A stretch of DNA of 64,000 bases, taken from Rhizobium mayense (GTDB lineage: Bacteria; Pseudomonadota; Alphaproteobacteria; Rhizobiales; Rhizobiaceae). Below the pieces are notes generated by a model. The model was not told the origin of the DNA, searched no databases, and saw only the letters and a list, made by a program, of their open reading frames with translations. This document shows, in pieces, positions 25,617 to 34,292 of the stretch. The translations under genes and the position numbers were made by a program. How positions within the stretch are numbered: position 1 is the first letter of the stretch; each line of letters begins with the position of its first letter. The stretch is from the NCBI RefSeq assembly GCF_030272705.1, contig NZ_JARFYM010000021.1, positions 47,006 through 111,005 on the forward strand, read 5' to 3'.

Positions 25617-25628
25617 TATACTGGTATA
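25617..25628 (+). promoter_or_regulatory. Putative GntR-type operator in the divergent promoter
   Basis: TATAC-TG-GTATA is a perfect inverted repeat, extended by the tandem TTGGTATACTGGTATAAT. It lies between the lactonase (minus) and the binding-protein gene (plus), 64 bases before the latter. Its type resembles GntR/FCD sites, but the regulator is not known. Confidence 0.5.
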
Positions 25629-25691
25629 ATGTGATAACCACACGGTGTCTAGCTATGGAGAAGCTCGCCGTGTCTCTGGAGGAGAGAAATC

Positions 25692-26711
25692 ATGAAGAAA
25701 TCGATTGCATTGATCCTGGCCGGGAGCGTCATGGGTTCGTGGCTTGCGACGCCCGCCCAGGCCGCCGACAAGCCTGTTATTGCTCTTTCTAACGCCTATT
25801 ACGGCAATACCTGGCGTCATCAGATGGTGGACGCTTTCGAGGCCGCTGCCAAACAGGCAAAAGCGGACGGCAAGATCGCCGACTATATTGTCGTCAACGG
25901 CGATGGCTCGGTTGCACAGCAAAGCAGTCAGATCGGCGAACTCATTTTGAAGGGCGTGAAGGTACTTGCTGTCGATGCTGCCTCGGAAACGGCGGTCAAT
26001 GGCGTCATCGAGAAAGCGTGCAAGGCCGGGATCATCGTGATCTCGTTCGATTCCGTCGCTTCGGCTCCGTGCAATTATCAGCTGAATTTCGACTTCAAGG
26101 GCTACAAGGCCCAGCAGGCGGAAGCCGTTATCAAGATGCTCGGCGGGAAGGGCAACATCATCCAGGTTCGGGGTGTAAAGGGCTCCGCTCCCGACAATGA
26201 CATGTACAATTCCCAGATGTCGGTGCTCAAGAAATATCCGGACATCAAGGTTGTTGCGACCGTCTATGGGCAGGCGACGGCGTCTGTTGCACAGGCCGCT
26301 ATCACAAACGTTCTTCCCAGTTTGCCGCGTGTTGATGCTGTCCTTGGTCAGGGTGGCTCGGACGATGTCGGCATCGCGCAAGCCTTCGAACAGTTCGGCG
26401 GTCAATATGCGAACCACATGCCGATCATCGAAGGCGGCGGCGGTACCGATTTCGTCAAATGGTGGGCCAATCAGAGCCAGAAGAACGGTTACAAAACAAT
26501 CTCGATGAACACCACGCCAGGCATTGGCGGCGCGGCATTCTGGCTTGGTCTTGCGCTTGCTGAAGGCGCCAAGGCGCCGAAGATGATGATCATGCCGGTC
26601 GCGACGGTGGATGAAAAAAACCTCGCAGAATATGCAAAACTGCCGGGCGGACAGATCATCAGCCCGACATATTCGCCGGAATGGGTGAAGGCGAACCTCC
26701 TGAGCAAGTGA
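25692..26711 (+). CDS. Ribose-type (CUT2) sugar-binding protein
   Basis: The 339-residue periplasmic protein has a Sec signal, MKKSIALILAGSVMGS, with cleavage predicted after ATPAQAA. A type I periplasmic-binding fold follows: ALSNAYYGNTWRHQMVDAFEAAA near the mature start, LDAASETAVNGV-like AVDAASETAV near 95 and VLGQGGSDDVGIAQAFEQFGG near 217. GGAGAG precedes the ATG. It feeds the fused ATPase-permease and the separate permease downstream. Confidence 0.92.
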   Translation: MKKSIALILAGSVMGSWLATPAQAADKPVIALSNAYYGNTWRHQMVDAFEAAAKQAKADGKIADYIVVNGDGSVAQQSSQIGELILKGVKVLAVDAASETAVNGVIEKACKAGIIVISFDSVASAPCNYQLNFDFKGYKAQQAEAVIKMLGGKGNIIQVRGVKGSAPDNDMYNSQMSVLKKYPDIKVVATVYGQATASVAQAAITNVLPSLPRVDAVLGQGGSDDVGIAQAFEQFGGQYANHMPIIEGGGGTDFVKWWANQSQKNGYKTISMNTTPGIGGAAFWLGLALAEGAKAPKMMIMPVATVDEKNLAEYAKLPGGQIISPTYSPEWVKANLLSK

Positions 26712-26717
26712 GACCCC

Positions 26718-26755
26718 GACCGGGATGGCAAGCCTTTTGCCTTGCCATCCCGGTC
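26718..26755 (+). other. Strong intercistronic hairpin after the binding-protein gene
   Basis: GACCGGGATGGCAAG (26718-26732) pairs perfectly over 15 bases with 26741-26755 around an 8-base loop. No T-run follows, so it is not a simple intrinsic terminator. It starts six bases after the binding-protein stop and 46 bases before the next gene. A role in protecting the abundant binding-protein mRNA is likely. Confidence 0.8.
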
Positions 26756-26800
26756 ATTGCCTAGACGCCGGATCGTAGTTGAAGGGTGCGAAACACTCCC

Positions 26801-29272
26801 ATGAAATTCAACCCTCATGCATTTGAAGCGGCGACAAAGGAAGACGGAGTCGCATGCCTTGTATCGCTGAAAGACATCGTAAAGTCCTACGGTTCGACCA
26901 TTGCGAACTCCGGCATCAGCCTGTCCATCGATCCCGGCGAGGTTATCGGGCTCGTCGGCGGAAATGGCGCGGGCAAGTCGACACTGATGAAGATTCTCTG
27001 CGGAGGGACATCGCAGGACAGTGGAGTGATCGCTTTTTCCGGGGCGGAAATTCGAACCACCGAATACGGTCCTGCCGAAGCGCAGGCGCTCGGCATCCGC
27101 ATGGTGCATCAGGAACTTTCGCTTTGCGGCAACCTGTCCGTGGCAGAGAATTTCTTCCTCGAGCTTCCTCAGGGCGCAAAGTTCCTTCCGGGATGGCGGT
27201 CGCGCTATCGCGATCAGGCGCGTGCTGCCCTTGATGCGGTTTTTCCGGGATCGGCGATCGATGTCGATTCCGGCGTTGCCAATCTGACGATCGGCGAAAG
27301 GCAGATTGTCGAAATCGCTCGGGCCGCAGCAGTGCCAGGGGTGCGCTTGGTGGTTCTCGACGAGCCGACTTCATCGCTCGATCAGGATCGTTCGCGGCAA
27401 TTGCGGGCCTATATTCGTCGACGGTCGGCTGAAGGCGTCGCTTTCATCTTCATCAGCCACAAGCTCCAGGAGGTCATTGATATAGCGACAAAGGTCGCGG
27501 TCCTGCGCAATGGCCAGATGGTCTGGAACGGCGCGGCATCGGAAGCGTCGATAGAAAAGCTCGTTCAGCTCATGGGTGGCAACGTGAACGCGCTCGCGGC
27601 GCATGGCACGTCTGCCACCGCCTCTACTGCAGAGGAAATCATAAGGATCGGCGGGAAATTTACCGCGGGACGGGAGAACGAGATTGCCATATGTCGCGGA
27701 GAGATCGTCGGGCTGGCCGGCCTGGAAGGGAGCGGTCAAAAGGAACTGCTGGAAGCGATCTTTTTAAGCCGACGCTTTGCAAAATCCGGTGTCGAGCATC
27801 AGCAGAAGATCGGCTACATCGCCGGCGACCGTCCCAGGGAAGGCATCTTCTCCCAATGGAGCGTGCTGTCTAACATCAGCATAAGCAGGATTGCCGCACT
27901 CGGTTCGTTCGCTTTCATTTCCGAAAGCGCGGAACGCTCGGCCGCGGAAGGTCCGGCCGACGACCTGCGGCTCGCACGCAACCGGTTCGATTCCAACATA
28001 TTGGAACTCAGCGGCGGCAATCAGCAAAAGGCACTTGTGGCGCGCGCGCTTGTCGACGATGCGCCCGTCATCCTTCTTGACGATCCAACGCGTGGCGTCG
28101 ACATCGCAACCAAGCAAGACTTCTATCGCATTTGCAGCGAGATCGCTGCCGAAGGCAGAACTCTTGTCTGGCTTTCGACCGAGGAGGCCGAGCTTCAGAC
28201 CGCCGACAGGGTACTCGTCTTCTCTGGAGGCCGTATTGTCCAGGAGCTTGTCGGTGAAGAAATCACCGAGGAAGCAATGGTCGCCGCGTCATTCGTTCAT
28301 CAGGCCGCTTCGGGAACCGAAGCAAACGAGGAAAAAGCCAAGCACGCCCGTTACGCACGATGGGCCGTTCAGAGCGCATCCTTCGTGAGCTTGGCAGTGG
28401 TACTTTCCGTAATGGTTGCGATGAACCCCGCAGTTTTCTCGGTTTTCGGTCTGGATCTTCTCTTGATGCCGGCGCTTTCCCTGGTTCTGGTCGCGATCGC
28501 CCAGATGTTCGTCGTCGGCGGCAGCGAGATCGACCTTGGGGTCGGAACCTTCGCCGGCTTGATCAGCGTCTTGAGCGCAACACTACTCTATGACCAACCG
28601 GCCTATGGAGCGCTTGCAATCATTGCCGCCCTGGCGGCCTATGCGGCGCTTGGCGTTCTCATCACAGCACGAAAAATCCCGGCAATCGTCGTCACGCTGG
28701 GGGCATCTTTCATTTGGCTCGGCATCGGCTATTCCGTTCAGCCTACGCCCGGCGGATCGAGCCCGGATTGGCTGAGTTCCCTCTTCGGATGGTCGCTCGC
28801 GGGCCTGCCGACATCGGTGATATTGATTGTCGGCGTCGGCCTGATTGCCGTCCTGATTGACCGGACGCCACTGGGTGTCGTGCTGCGTGGCTTCGGCGCC
28901 AATGCCAACGCGATGGCGAAATCCGGTTGGAGATCGGTCAACTATGCACTGGTGCGCTATCTCATTTCCGGGCTGTTTGCCGCGGCGGCCGGGCTTTCGC
29001 TGACGGCGATCAACACCGCGAGCGACATCAATTCCGGAAATTCCTACACGCTTCTCAGCGTCGCCGCCGTCGTCATGGGGGGATCCAGCCTCATAGGCGG
29101 TATCATATCGCCGGCCGGAGTGGTGGCGGGAGCGGTGACCTTATCCCTGATCGGCGCGTTGCTCGGCGTTCTCAACGTGTCGAGTGACTACAATGCGGCA
29201 ACCCAAGGCATCGTCCTCATACTGCTTCTTGCATTTCGAAGCATGGTCGCTGATCGCAGGAGTGAAAGATGA
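26801..29272 (+). CDS. Fused sugar ABC transporter ATPase and permease (RbsA-RbsC fusion)
   Basis: The protein has 823 residues. Two tandem ABC domains occupy about 20-495: the first has Walker A GGNGAGKST and signature LTIGERQIVEIARAA, the second a degenerate P-loop GLEGSGQKELL and signature LSGGNQQKALVARAL with LLDDPTRGVD. A linker then leads to an RbsC-type membrane domain at about 505-820, with roughly eight to ten helices and the family motif GGSEIDLGVGTFAG. These parts are normally separate proteins. ATG 26801 is used; GTG 26786 is an alternative and neither has a good ribosome site. The ATGA overlap with the second permease suggests a heterodimeric channel with only one ATPase tethered. 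Confidence 0.88.
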   Translation: MKFNPHAFEAATKEDGVACLVSLKDIVKSYGSTIANSGISLSIDPGEVIGLVGGNGAGKSTLMKILCGGTSQDSGVIAFSGAEIRTTEYGPAEAQALGIRMVHQELSLCGNLSVAENFFLELPQGAKFLPGWRSRYRDQARAALDAVFPGSAIDVDSGVANLTIGERQIVEIARAAAVPGVRLVVLDEPTSSLDQDRSRQLRAYIRRRSAEGVAFIFISHKLQEVIDIATKVAVLRNGQMVWNGAASEASIEKLVQLMGGNVNALAAHGTSATASTAEEIIRIGGKFTAGRENEIAICRGEIVGLAGLEGSGQKELLEAIFLSRRFAKSGVEHQQKIGYIAGDRPREGIFSQWSVLSNISISRIAALGSFAFISESAERSAAEGPADDLRLARNRFDSNILELSGGNQQKALVARALVDDAPVILLDDPTRGVDIATKQDFYRICSEIAAEGRTLVWLSTEEAELQTADRVLVFSGGRIVQELVGEEITEEAMVAASFVHQAASGTEANEEKAKHARYARWAVQSASFVSLAVVLSVMVAMNPAVFSVFGLDLLLMPALSLVLVAIAQMFVVGGSEIDLGVGTFAGLISVLSATLLYDQPAYGALAIIAALAAYAALGVLITARKIPAIVVTLGASFIWLGIGYSVQPTPGGSSPDWLSSLFGWSLAGLPTSVILIVGVGLIAVLIDRTPLGVVLRGFGANANAMAKSGWRSVNYALVRYLISGLFAAAAGLSLTAINTASDINSGNSYTLLSVAAVVMGGSSLIGGIISPAGVVAGAVTLSLIGALLGVLNVSSDYNAATQGIVLILLLAFRSMVADRRSER

Positions 29273-30276
29273 ACCGGCTGAACACGTTCATACAAAAAAA
29301 CCGGTGGGTCTGGTCGGCCTTGGCAGTTCTTATTCTGTGGATCGTTCTGTCCACTGCCACGGGTCGATTCAGTGTTTCCAACCTGTCCGGCATCGTGTTG
29401 TCTGCGTCCTTCCTGACCCTAATCGGTCTTGGTCAGATGTTCATCGTTACGACCGGCAGGGGCAATATCGACCTGTCAGTCGCATCGGTCATTACGCTCA
29501 ACGCCTATCTCGCCCTCATCGTCATCCGCGGCGAGGACCAAAATCTTGTCTGGGGATTGGCGGTCGCGGCGATCCTTGGGCTCGCGATCGGATTGGTGAA
29601 TGCGATCCTGGTCGTGGTGCTGCGAATTCCGGCCATCATTGCAACGCTGGCGACGGGCTATGTTCTGGCGACGGGCACCTTGCTCGCCAACAAGGCAATT
29701 CCGGGCTTCCTCGTCAGCCCAACCCTGAAATACATTGCCAGCGCGCGCATTGCTGGAATGCCCGTCATGACGATCATAGCGATAATTTGCGCGGGCGTGG
29801 CGGCCTATGTCCTTCGTTACGCCGCCTACGGCCGCAAGCTCTCGGCCGTTGGACAAAGCCGGGCGGCGGCTCATCTTGCCGGTATTCGGGTCGGCTGGAT
29901 CATCACGTCCACATTTCTCATTTCCTCGGTACTCGCGTCGTTTACCGGCCTTCTGCTTGGAGCCTATGTTGGCGGCTCGTTTCTCGAGATGGGACAACCC
30001 TACCTGCTTCAGTCCATCGCCGCCGTCGTGCTTGGCGGAACCCTCATCTTTGGTGGCTCGGCGACGGCGCTTGGTACCGCGTCGGCTTCGGTGCTCCTCA
30101 TTCTCATCGTGACGACCATGCAGATTCTCGGATTGCCCCCCGGCGCTCAGGATATGGTGCAGGGAGTCGTGGTGATCCTCGTCCTTGCTCTCGCCGGGCG
30201 GACGGCTCAAACAAGACGCGCTATGCAATCGCCTCCAACTGGAGCCCAGTCGACCGCTACCGGCCTAGCGAAATGA
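29269..30276 (+). CDS. Ribose-type ABC transporter permease
   Basis: This 335-residue RbsC-family membrane protein has its first helix at about 13-32. The conserved TTGRGNIDLSVASVITLN near 63 corresponds to the membrane-domain motif, and VVLGGTLIFGGSATALGTA near 248 is the typical C-terminal signature. Its start overlaps the fusion gene by four bases. It is the third and last gene of this transporter operon and probably pairs with the membrane half of the fusion protein. Confidence 0.9.
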   Translation: MNRLNTFIQKNRWVWSALAVLILWIVLSTATGRFSVSNLSGIVLSASFLTLIGLGQMFIVTTGRGNIDLSVASVITLNAYLALIVIRGEDQNLVWGLAVAAILGLAIGLVNAILVVVLRIPAIIATLATGYVLATGTLLANKAIPGFLVSPTLKYIASARIAGMPVMTIIAIICAGVAAYVLRYAAYGRKLSAVGQSRAAAHLAGIRVGWIITSTFLISSVLASFTGLLLGAYVGGSFLEMGQPYLLQSIAAVVLGGTLIFGGSATALGTASASVLLILIVTTMQILGLPPGAQDMVQGVVVILVLALAGRTAQTRRAMQSPPTGAQSTATGLAK

Positions 30277-30438
30277 AGCCCCACGTGGCGAGGGCAGATC
30301 AGCTGGCTCTGCGACTGCGGAAGGACGAGAATCCATTCCTATGTGCTATCGGAAGGTTCGGGTCCCAAGTTGGATGCGCTGAGCTTCAGAGAGCGCGAAA
30401 CGGGTGAAGCGGGCAGTTGCGCCCGCCGAGCTGCGGGT

Positions 30439-31338
30439 TCATTTCTCGGCGAGTTCGAGGCCGCGCAGCGGTTCCGTGTGATAAAGGTGATGAAAGGTTT
30501 CGGGCGCACGCATCCAGTTTCCGAGATCGATGTTCAGAAAATGGGGCGGCTCAACAAATTCATGGGTATGGTCGGCTGCGATCAGCGTGTGAACGACATA
30601 GCCGGTGCGTTTTATCCCGCGAACAGGGTGGCGCAGGCCGTCGCGATCTATGACGAAGGCCGTCGAAGGTGCCCAGATCTGCTCCAGTCCGTCCCAGATC
30701 GCCGTCTTGTAGTCGTGGATATGGCCGCTGCAGATCACTGTGCCGCAGGCGGGCGACAGGGCTCCTTTCAGCCGCTGGCGATGCTCTGGATATAGAGCGC
30801 TCTGGGTGGCAACCGCTTCGTCCGGTTTGTCCAGATAGATCGGCTTGTGCTTGAAGACCATCAGGCGGCGCCCGGCGGCGGTGGCTGCGGCTTCCTCGAT
30901 CATGGCCAGCTGCTCGGCTTCGCCTTCGATAGCACTTCCTGGCAGCATCGAATTGAGGCCGAGCAGCCTCCAGCTCTCGCCGATATCCCGGCACCAGAAA
31001 TCCGGCCCGAAATGCTTGAGATAGGCCTGCCGCCGGGCCGCGGTGATCAGCCTCTCGCCGCCGCGCACGTCCGGCCTGCTGTTGCCGACATCATGGTTGC
31101 CGGGCACGAAGACGACCGGACCGCGCAGCCGCTGGAACTGTTTGGCGGCAAAGGCGAGCTCTTCCTCGAATTCCGCACCCTCGATCGACATGTCGCCGGT
31201 GCAGACGATGAGATCGTAGGTTGCCGCATTTAGCAGCTCGACCAGCACTTCCCAATTGTGCTGGAAGAAGGGCCGGCGGCGGCCGAGATGCGGGTCTGAA
31301 ATCTGGATGATGCAAAGCTGATCGGGAGAGTCTTGCAT
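30439..31338 (-). CDS. Metallophosphoesterase (calcineurin-like, cyclic-nucleotide/glycerophosphodiesterase type)
   Basis: The 299-residue enzyme shows all family blocks: ISDPHLG (residues 13-19), CTGDMS near 47, PGNHDVG near 79, a histidine in VFKHKPIYL near 160 and SGHIHDY near 205, which bind a di-metal centre. The set resembles GpdQ/CpdA-type phosphodiesterases. No signal peptide is seen, so it acts in the cytoplasm. It is the last gene of the Ugp-type transporter operon, so it may hydrolyse an imported phosphodiester. Substrate is inferred. Confidence 0.85.
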   Translation of the reverse strand: MQDSPDQLCIIQISDPHLGRRRPFFQHNWEVLVELLNAATYDLIVCTGDMSIEGAEFEEELAFAAKQFQRLRGPVVFVPGNHDVGNSRPDVRGGERLITAARRQAYLKHFGPDFWCRDIGESWRLLGLNSMLPGSAIEGEAEQLAMIEEAAATAAGRRLMVFKHKPIYLDKPDEAVATQSALYPEHRQRLKGALSPACGTVICSGHIHDYKTAIWDGLEQIWAPSTAFVIDRDGLRHPVRGIKRTGYVVHTLIAADHTHEFVEPPHFLNIDLGNWMRAPETFHHLYHTEPLRGLELAEK

Positions 31339-31365
31339 TGGGAATGCCTTTGCTAGCGAAAGAGA

Positions 31366-32178
31366 TTAGCGTCTGGGGTCCGGGCGCTCGGCCCGCATGG
31401 CGATGACCACTCGGGTCACATAATCGATCTCGACGGTTCCGTTTCGGGAGTGGGCCTGCAGCAGGCGTTCCAGTTGATCGAGATAGGCAGCCTTGCCAAT
31501 CGCCGCGACCGCGCGCTGGGTGATGGTGGAAGACAGGCTGAAGCTGACGAAATCCTTCTTCGAAAGCAATGTGCGCCATTCAAAATCGCGCAACACGATC
31601 GAGGAGGCCAACTGATGTGTCGAAAGTTCAGCCGCGACATCAAGGGCGCGATATTGGCCGTCGAAGGCCGGAAAGGTGCCGCGCCTGTAGCCGTTAACGA
31701 TGGATTCGTGCAGTTCCTCATAGGCGCCGAGCCATTCGCTGTCCCACCATCGGCGGATGTTTTGGACAATGACGAGGCGGCCGCTGTCCCCGAGGCAGCG
31801 GAAGGCCTCCGCGTAGAAGGCCGACCGTTTGAACCAATGGACCGCGGTGGCGGCCGTTACGACGGCAACGCTTGCATCCGCGAAGGGTAGCTTTTCGGCC
31901 GAACCTGCCATGAAGGCGATATTGCCGAGCTGACCGGACGCCGCCTCCGCCATGCCGCGCATGTCGGCGCTCGGCTCGATGCCGACTACGTCTGCCTCGG
32001 GAAGGAGGCCTGCAAGCTGGCGGGTGAAGATACCGGTCCCGGCACCGACATCGACGACGATGCCGCGTGTGCCGGAGAGATCCGCAATGGCCTCAACCGG
32101 ATAGCTTGGGCGGGTATCGTTGTAGTGGAAGGCCAGCCCCTCATAGGGGCTGGCGAGTACGGTGTCTGTCGTGGTCAT
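31366..32178 (-). CDS. Class I SAM-dependent methyltransferase
   Basis: The 270-residue protein has motif I VVDVGAGTGIFTRQLAG near 41, an acidic residue in VVGIEPS near 64, and AEKLPFADASVAVVTAATAVHW near 95, typical of type 11 methyltransferases. The start overlaps the binding-protein stop by four bases, so it is translated with the transporter. Its substrate is not evident; a methyltransferase is an unusual member of a Ugp-type operon. Confidence 0.82.
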   Translation of the reverse strand: MTTTDTVLASPYEGLAFHYNDTRPSYPVEAIADLSGTRGIVVDVGAGTGIFTRQLAGLLPEADVVGIEPSADMRGMAEAASGQLGNIAFMAGSAEKLPFADASVAVVTAATAVHWFKRSAFYAEAFRCLGDSGRLVIVQNIRRWWDSEWLGAYEELHESIVNGYRRGTFPAFDGQYRALDVAAELSTHQLASSIVLRDFEWRTLLSKKDFVSFSLSSTITQRAVAAIGKAAYLDQLERLLQAHSRNGTVEIDYVTRVVIAMRAERPDPRR

Positions 32179-33434
32179 TGCAGCAGGGCCTGTACGTCGT
32201 GATTGATGGCGCCGGCGGTCTCGGCTGCGGTCTTCTTACCGGTTACGACGGCTTCGAGGTGGCCCTTGATCACGTCGATGATCTTCAGGCCGTTCGGGCC
32301 GGGAAAGGCATACCAGCCGGTCAGGCTCGGGATCTGCTTCAGGCTTGTCTGGTAGTTCGGCTGGGACTTGTAGAAGTCGCCAAGCAGATCCGGCGTGTTG
32401 ACGGCGATGCTGTTGCTCGGGAAATAGCCGGTGTGGCGGGCCATGATAGTCTGGCCGATCGGACCGGTCGCGAACTTGATGTATTTCCAGACCGCTTTCT
32501 GCTTTTCGGCATCCTTGGTCAGCATCATGGCGGCATTGCCACCGGCGGGCAGGCGGCCATCGACTGATTGCAATGGGAAGGGATAGGTGCGGAAGGTGAA
32601 GCTCTTGCCGATTGCGGCCGTCGCCTTGCCGAGATTGGAGCTGGAATCGGCGAAGATCGCGATCTTGCCCGCCGCAAAAGCAGGCCGCGCCTGCGCCGAC
32701 GGGAGGTTCGGCATGCCGGCCTTTGCGAAGCTTTCCAACGTCTGCAGCGCCTTGACGCCGGCCGGACTATCCAGTGTGGCGGTCTTCTCATCCGCGCTCA
32801 ACATCTGGCCGCCATTGGAAAAATCGAGGCTCTGGTACATCCAGTTGCCGGTGATGTCCCATTGGAAATAGAAGCCGGTCACACCCTTCGCGGGGTCGTT
32901 GAGCTTCTTGCCGAGTGCGACCATATCGTTCCAATTGTCCGGGAACTTGTCCGGATCGACGCCGGCGGCTTTCAGCAGGTCGACATTGACGCAGATGATT
33001 GGGGTCGAGACTGCGAAGGGAATGGCATAATAGCTGTTCTTCAGCGTGCCGATGCGCAACATGCCGGCGTCATATCCGAGCTTGTCGGCGCCGCCGTCAG
33101 CCTCGATGAAGCCGTTGAGCGGCACGGCCAAATTGCGGTCGACCAGGCTGCGGATGAGATTCTGACCCTGGAAGAGAACGTCCGGCAGATCGCCGATCAG
33201 CGCGCCGCGCAGTATGTTCTGGGTTGCCGTCTCGTAGCTGTCGGCGGGTGCGAGGAATCTAATCTTGATACCAGGATTTTCCGCCTCGAAGCGGGTCTTG
33301 ATCTCCTCGTGCGCCTCGGCCGTTGTGCGGTCGTTCGCATAAAGGACGTTGATGGTGGAATCGGCAGCTTGGGCAAAGCCCGCCGAAAGCCCGAGAAGCC
33401 CTGCAAGCGCAATGGATCTGGCAACGGACTGCAT
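32175..33434 (-). CDS. UgpB-like extracellular solute-binding protein
   Basis: The 419-residue periplasmic protein has a signal peptide, MQSVARSIALAGLLGLSAG, with cleavage after FAQA. The fold-1 segments ADSTINVLYANDRTTAEAHEEI and IPFAVSTPIICVNVDLLKAAG resemble glycerol-3-phosphate and glycerophosphodiester binding proteins. ATG 33434 has GGGGG eight bases upstream, better than the in-frame ATG at 33449. It belongs to the minus-strand transporter operon. Confidence 0.85.
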   Translation of the reverse strand: MQSVARSIALAGLLGLSAGFAQAADSTINVLYANDRTTAEAHEEIKTRFEAENPGIKIRFLAPADSYETATQNILRGALIGDLPDVLFQGQNLIRSLVDRNLAVPLNGFIEADGGADKLGYDAGMLRIGTLKNSYYAIPFAVSTPIICVNVDLLKAAGVDPDKFPDNWNDMVALGKKLNDPAKGVTGFYFQWDITGNWMYQSLDFSNGGQMLSADEKTATLDSPAGVKALQTLESFAKAGMPNLPSAQARPAFAAGKIAIFADSSSNLGKATAAIGKSFTFRTYPFPLQSVDGRLPAGGNAAMMLTKDAEKQKAVWKYIKFATGPIGQTIMARHTGYFPSNSIAVNTPDLLGDFYKSQPNYQTSLKQIPSLTGWYAFPGPNGLKIIDVIKGHLEAVVTGKKTAAETAGAINHDVQALLQ

Positions 33435-33455
33435 GAAAATAACCCCCATGTTGAT

Positions 33456-34292
33456 CTATTTGAGTGAAGAGGATGCGAGCCCTTCGATGAACCATCGCTG
33501 GGCAAGGATAAAAGCGAGAAGCAGCGGCAGGACGATGAGCACCGCACCGGCCATGAGCGGGCCAAAATCGGACCCAGCCTCGACATTTCGGAATGCGGCC
33601 GCGCCGAGCGATGGCGGCATCAGATCCCGGCTCTTGATGACGATCGACGGCCAGAAAAGGTCGTTCCAGTGAGCCACAACAGAGAAGATGGAAAAGGCGA
33701 TGACGGCCGGCAGCGCCATCGGCACCATGATGCGCCAGACGATCGCAAGTTCGGAGAGCCCATCGAGCCTTGCCGCCTGGACGATGTCGTCCGGGATCGA
33801 CTTGAACGACTGGCGCAACAGGAAGATGCCGAAGGGCGAAACGATGAAGGGCAGGATGAGCGCCGCATAGCTGTCGAGAATGCCGAGCTTGTAACAGAGA
33901 ATGAACAGCGGCAGGGCAAGCACCTGATGCGGCAGCAGCAGCCCGACGAGCACGAGGCCGAACAGCAGGCCGCGTCCGGGAAATTTTAGTTTGGCGAGCG
34001 CATAGGCGCATGGCGCGCAGAACAGGATCTGCAGCACGAGGATCGCCAGGCAGACGACTGCTCCGTTGAGCAGGAAGCGGGCAAGTGGCGCTGCGTGCAG
34101 CGCCTTGCTGTAATTTTCGTAGGCACCCCAGTGCTGCGGGATCAGTGCGAAGGGTGAGCCGAATATTTCCGTCGGCGGCTTTACCGAGAGACTGAGCATC
34201 CAGATAAAGGGGATAAGCGCAAAGAGCGTGGTCGGCAACAGGGCCGCGTGACGGGCAAGAGCGGAGCCGATGCGGAGAGGCGAGAGGCTCAT
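33456..34292 (-). CDS. UgpE/MalG-type ABC transporter permease
   Basis: The 278-residue permease has its first helix at about 17-36 and the EAA-type loop VQAARLDGLSELAIVWRIMVP near 182. It belongs to the CUT1 group. ATGA overlap with the partner permease upstream shows coupled translation. It acts with the UgpA-type permease and UgpC-type ATPase. Confidence 0.88.
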   Translation of the reverse strand: MSLSPLRIGSALARHAALLPTTLFALIPFIWMLSLSVKPPTEIFGSPFALIPQHWGAYENYSKALHAAPLARFLLNGAVVCLAILVLQILFCAPCAYALAKLKFPGRGLLFGLVLVGLLLPHQVLALPLFILCYKLGILDSYAALILPFIVSPFGIFLLRQSFKSIPDDIVQAARLDGLSELAIVWRIMVPMALPAVIAFSIFSVVAHWNDLFWPSIVIKSRDLMPPSLGAAAFRNVEAGSDFGPLMAGAVLIVLPLLLAFILAQRWFIEGLASSSLK

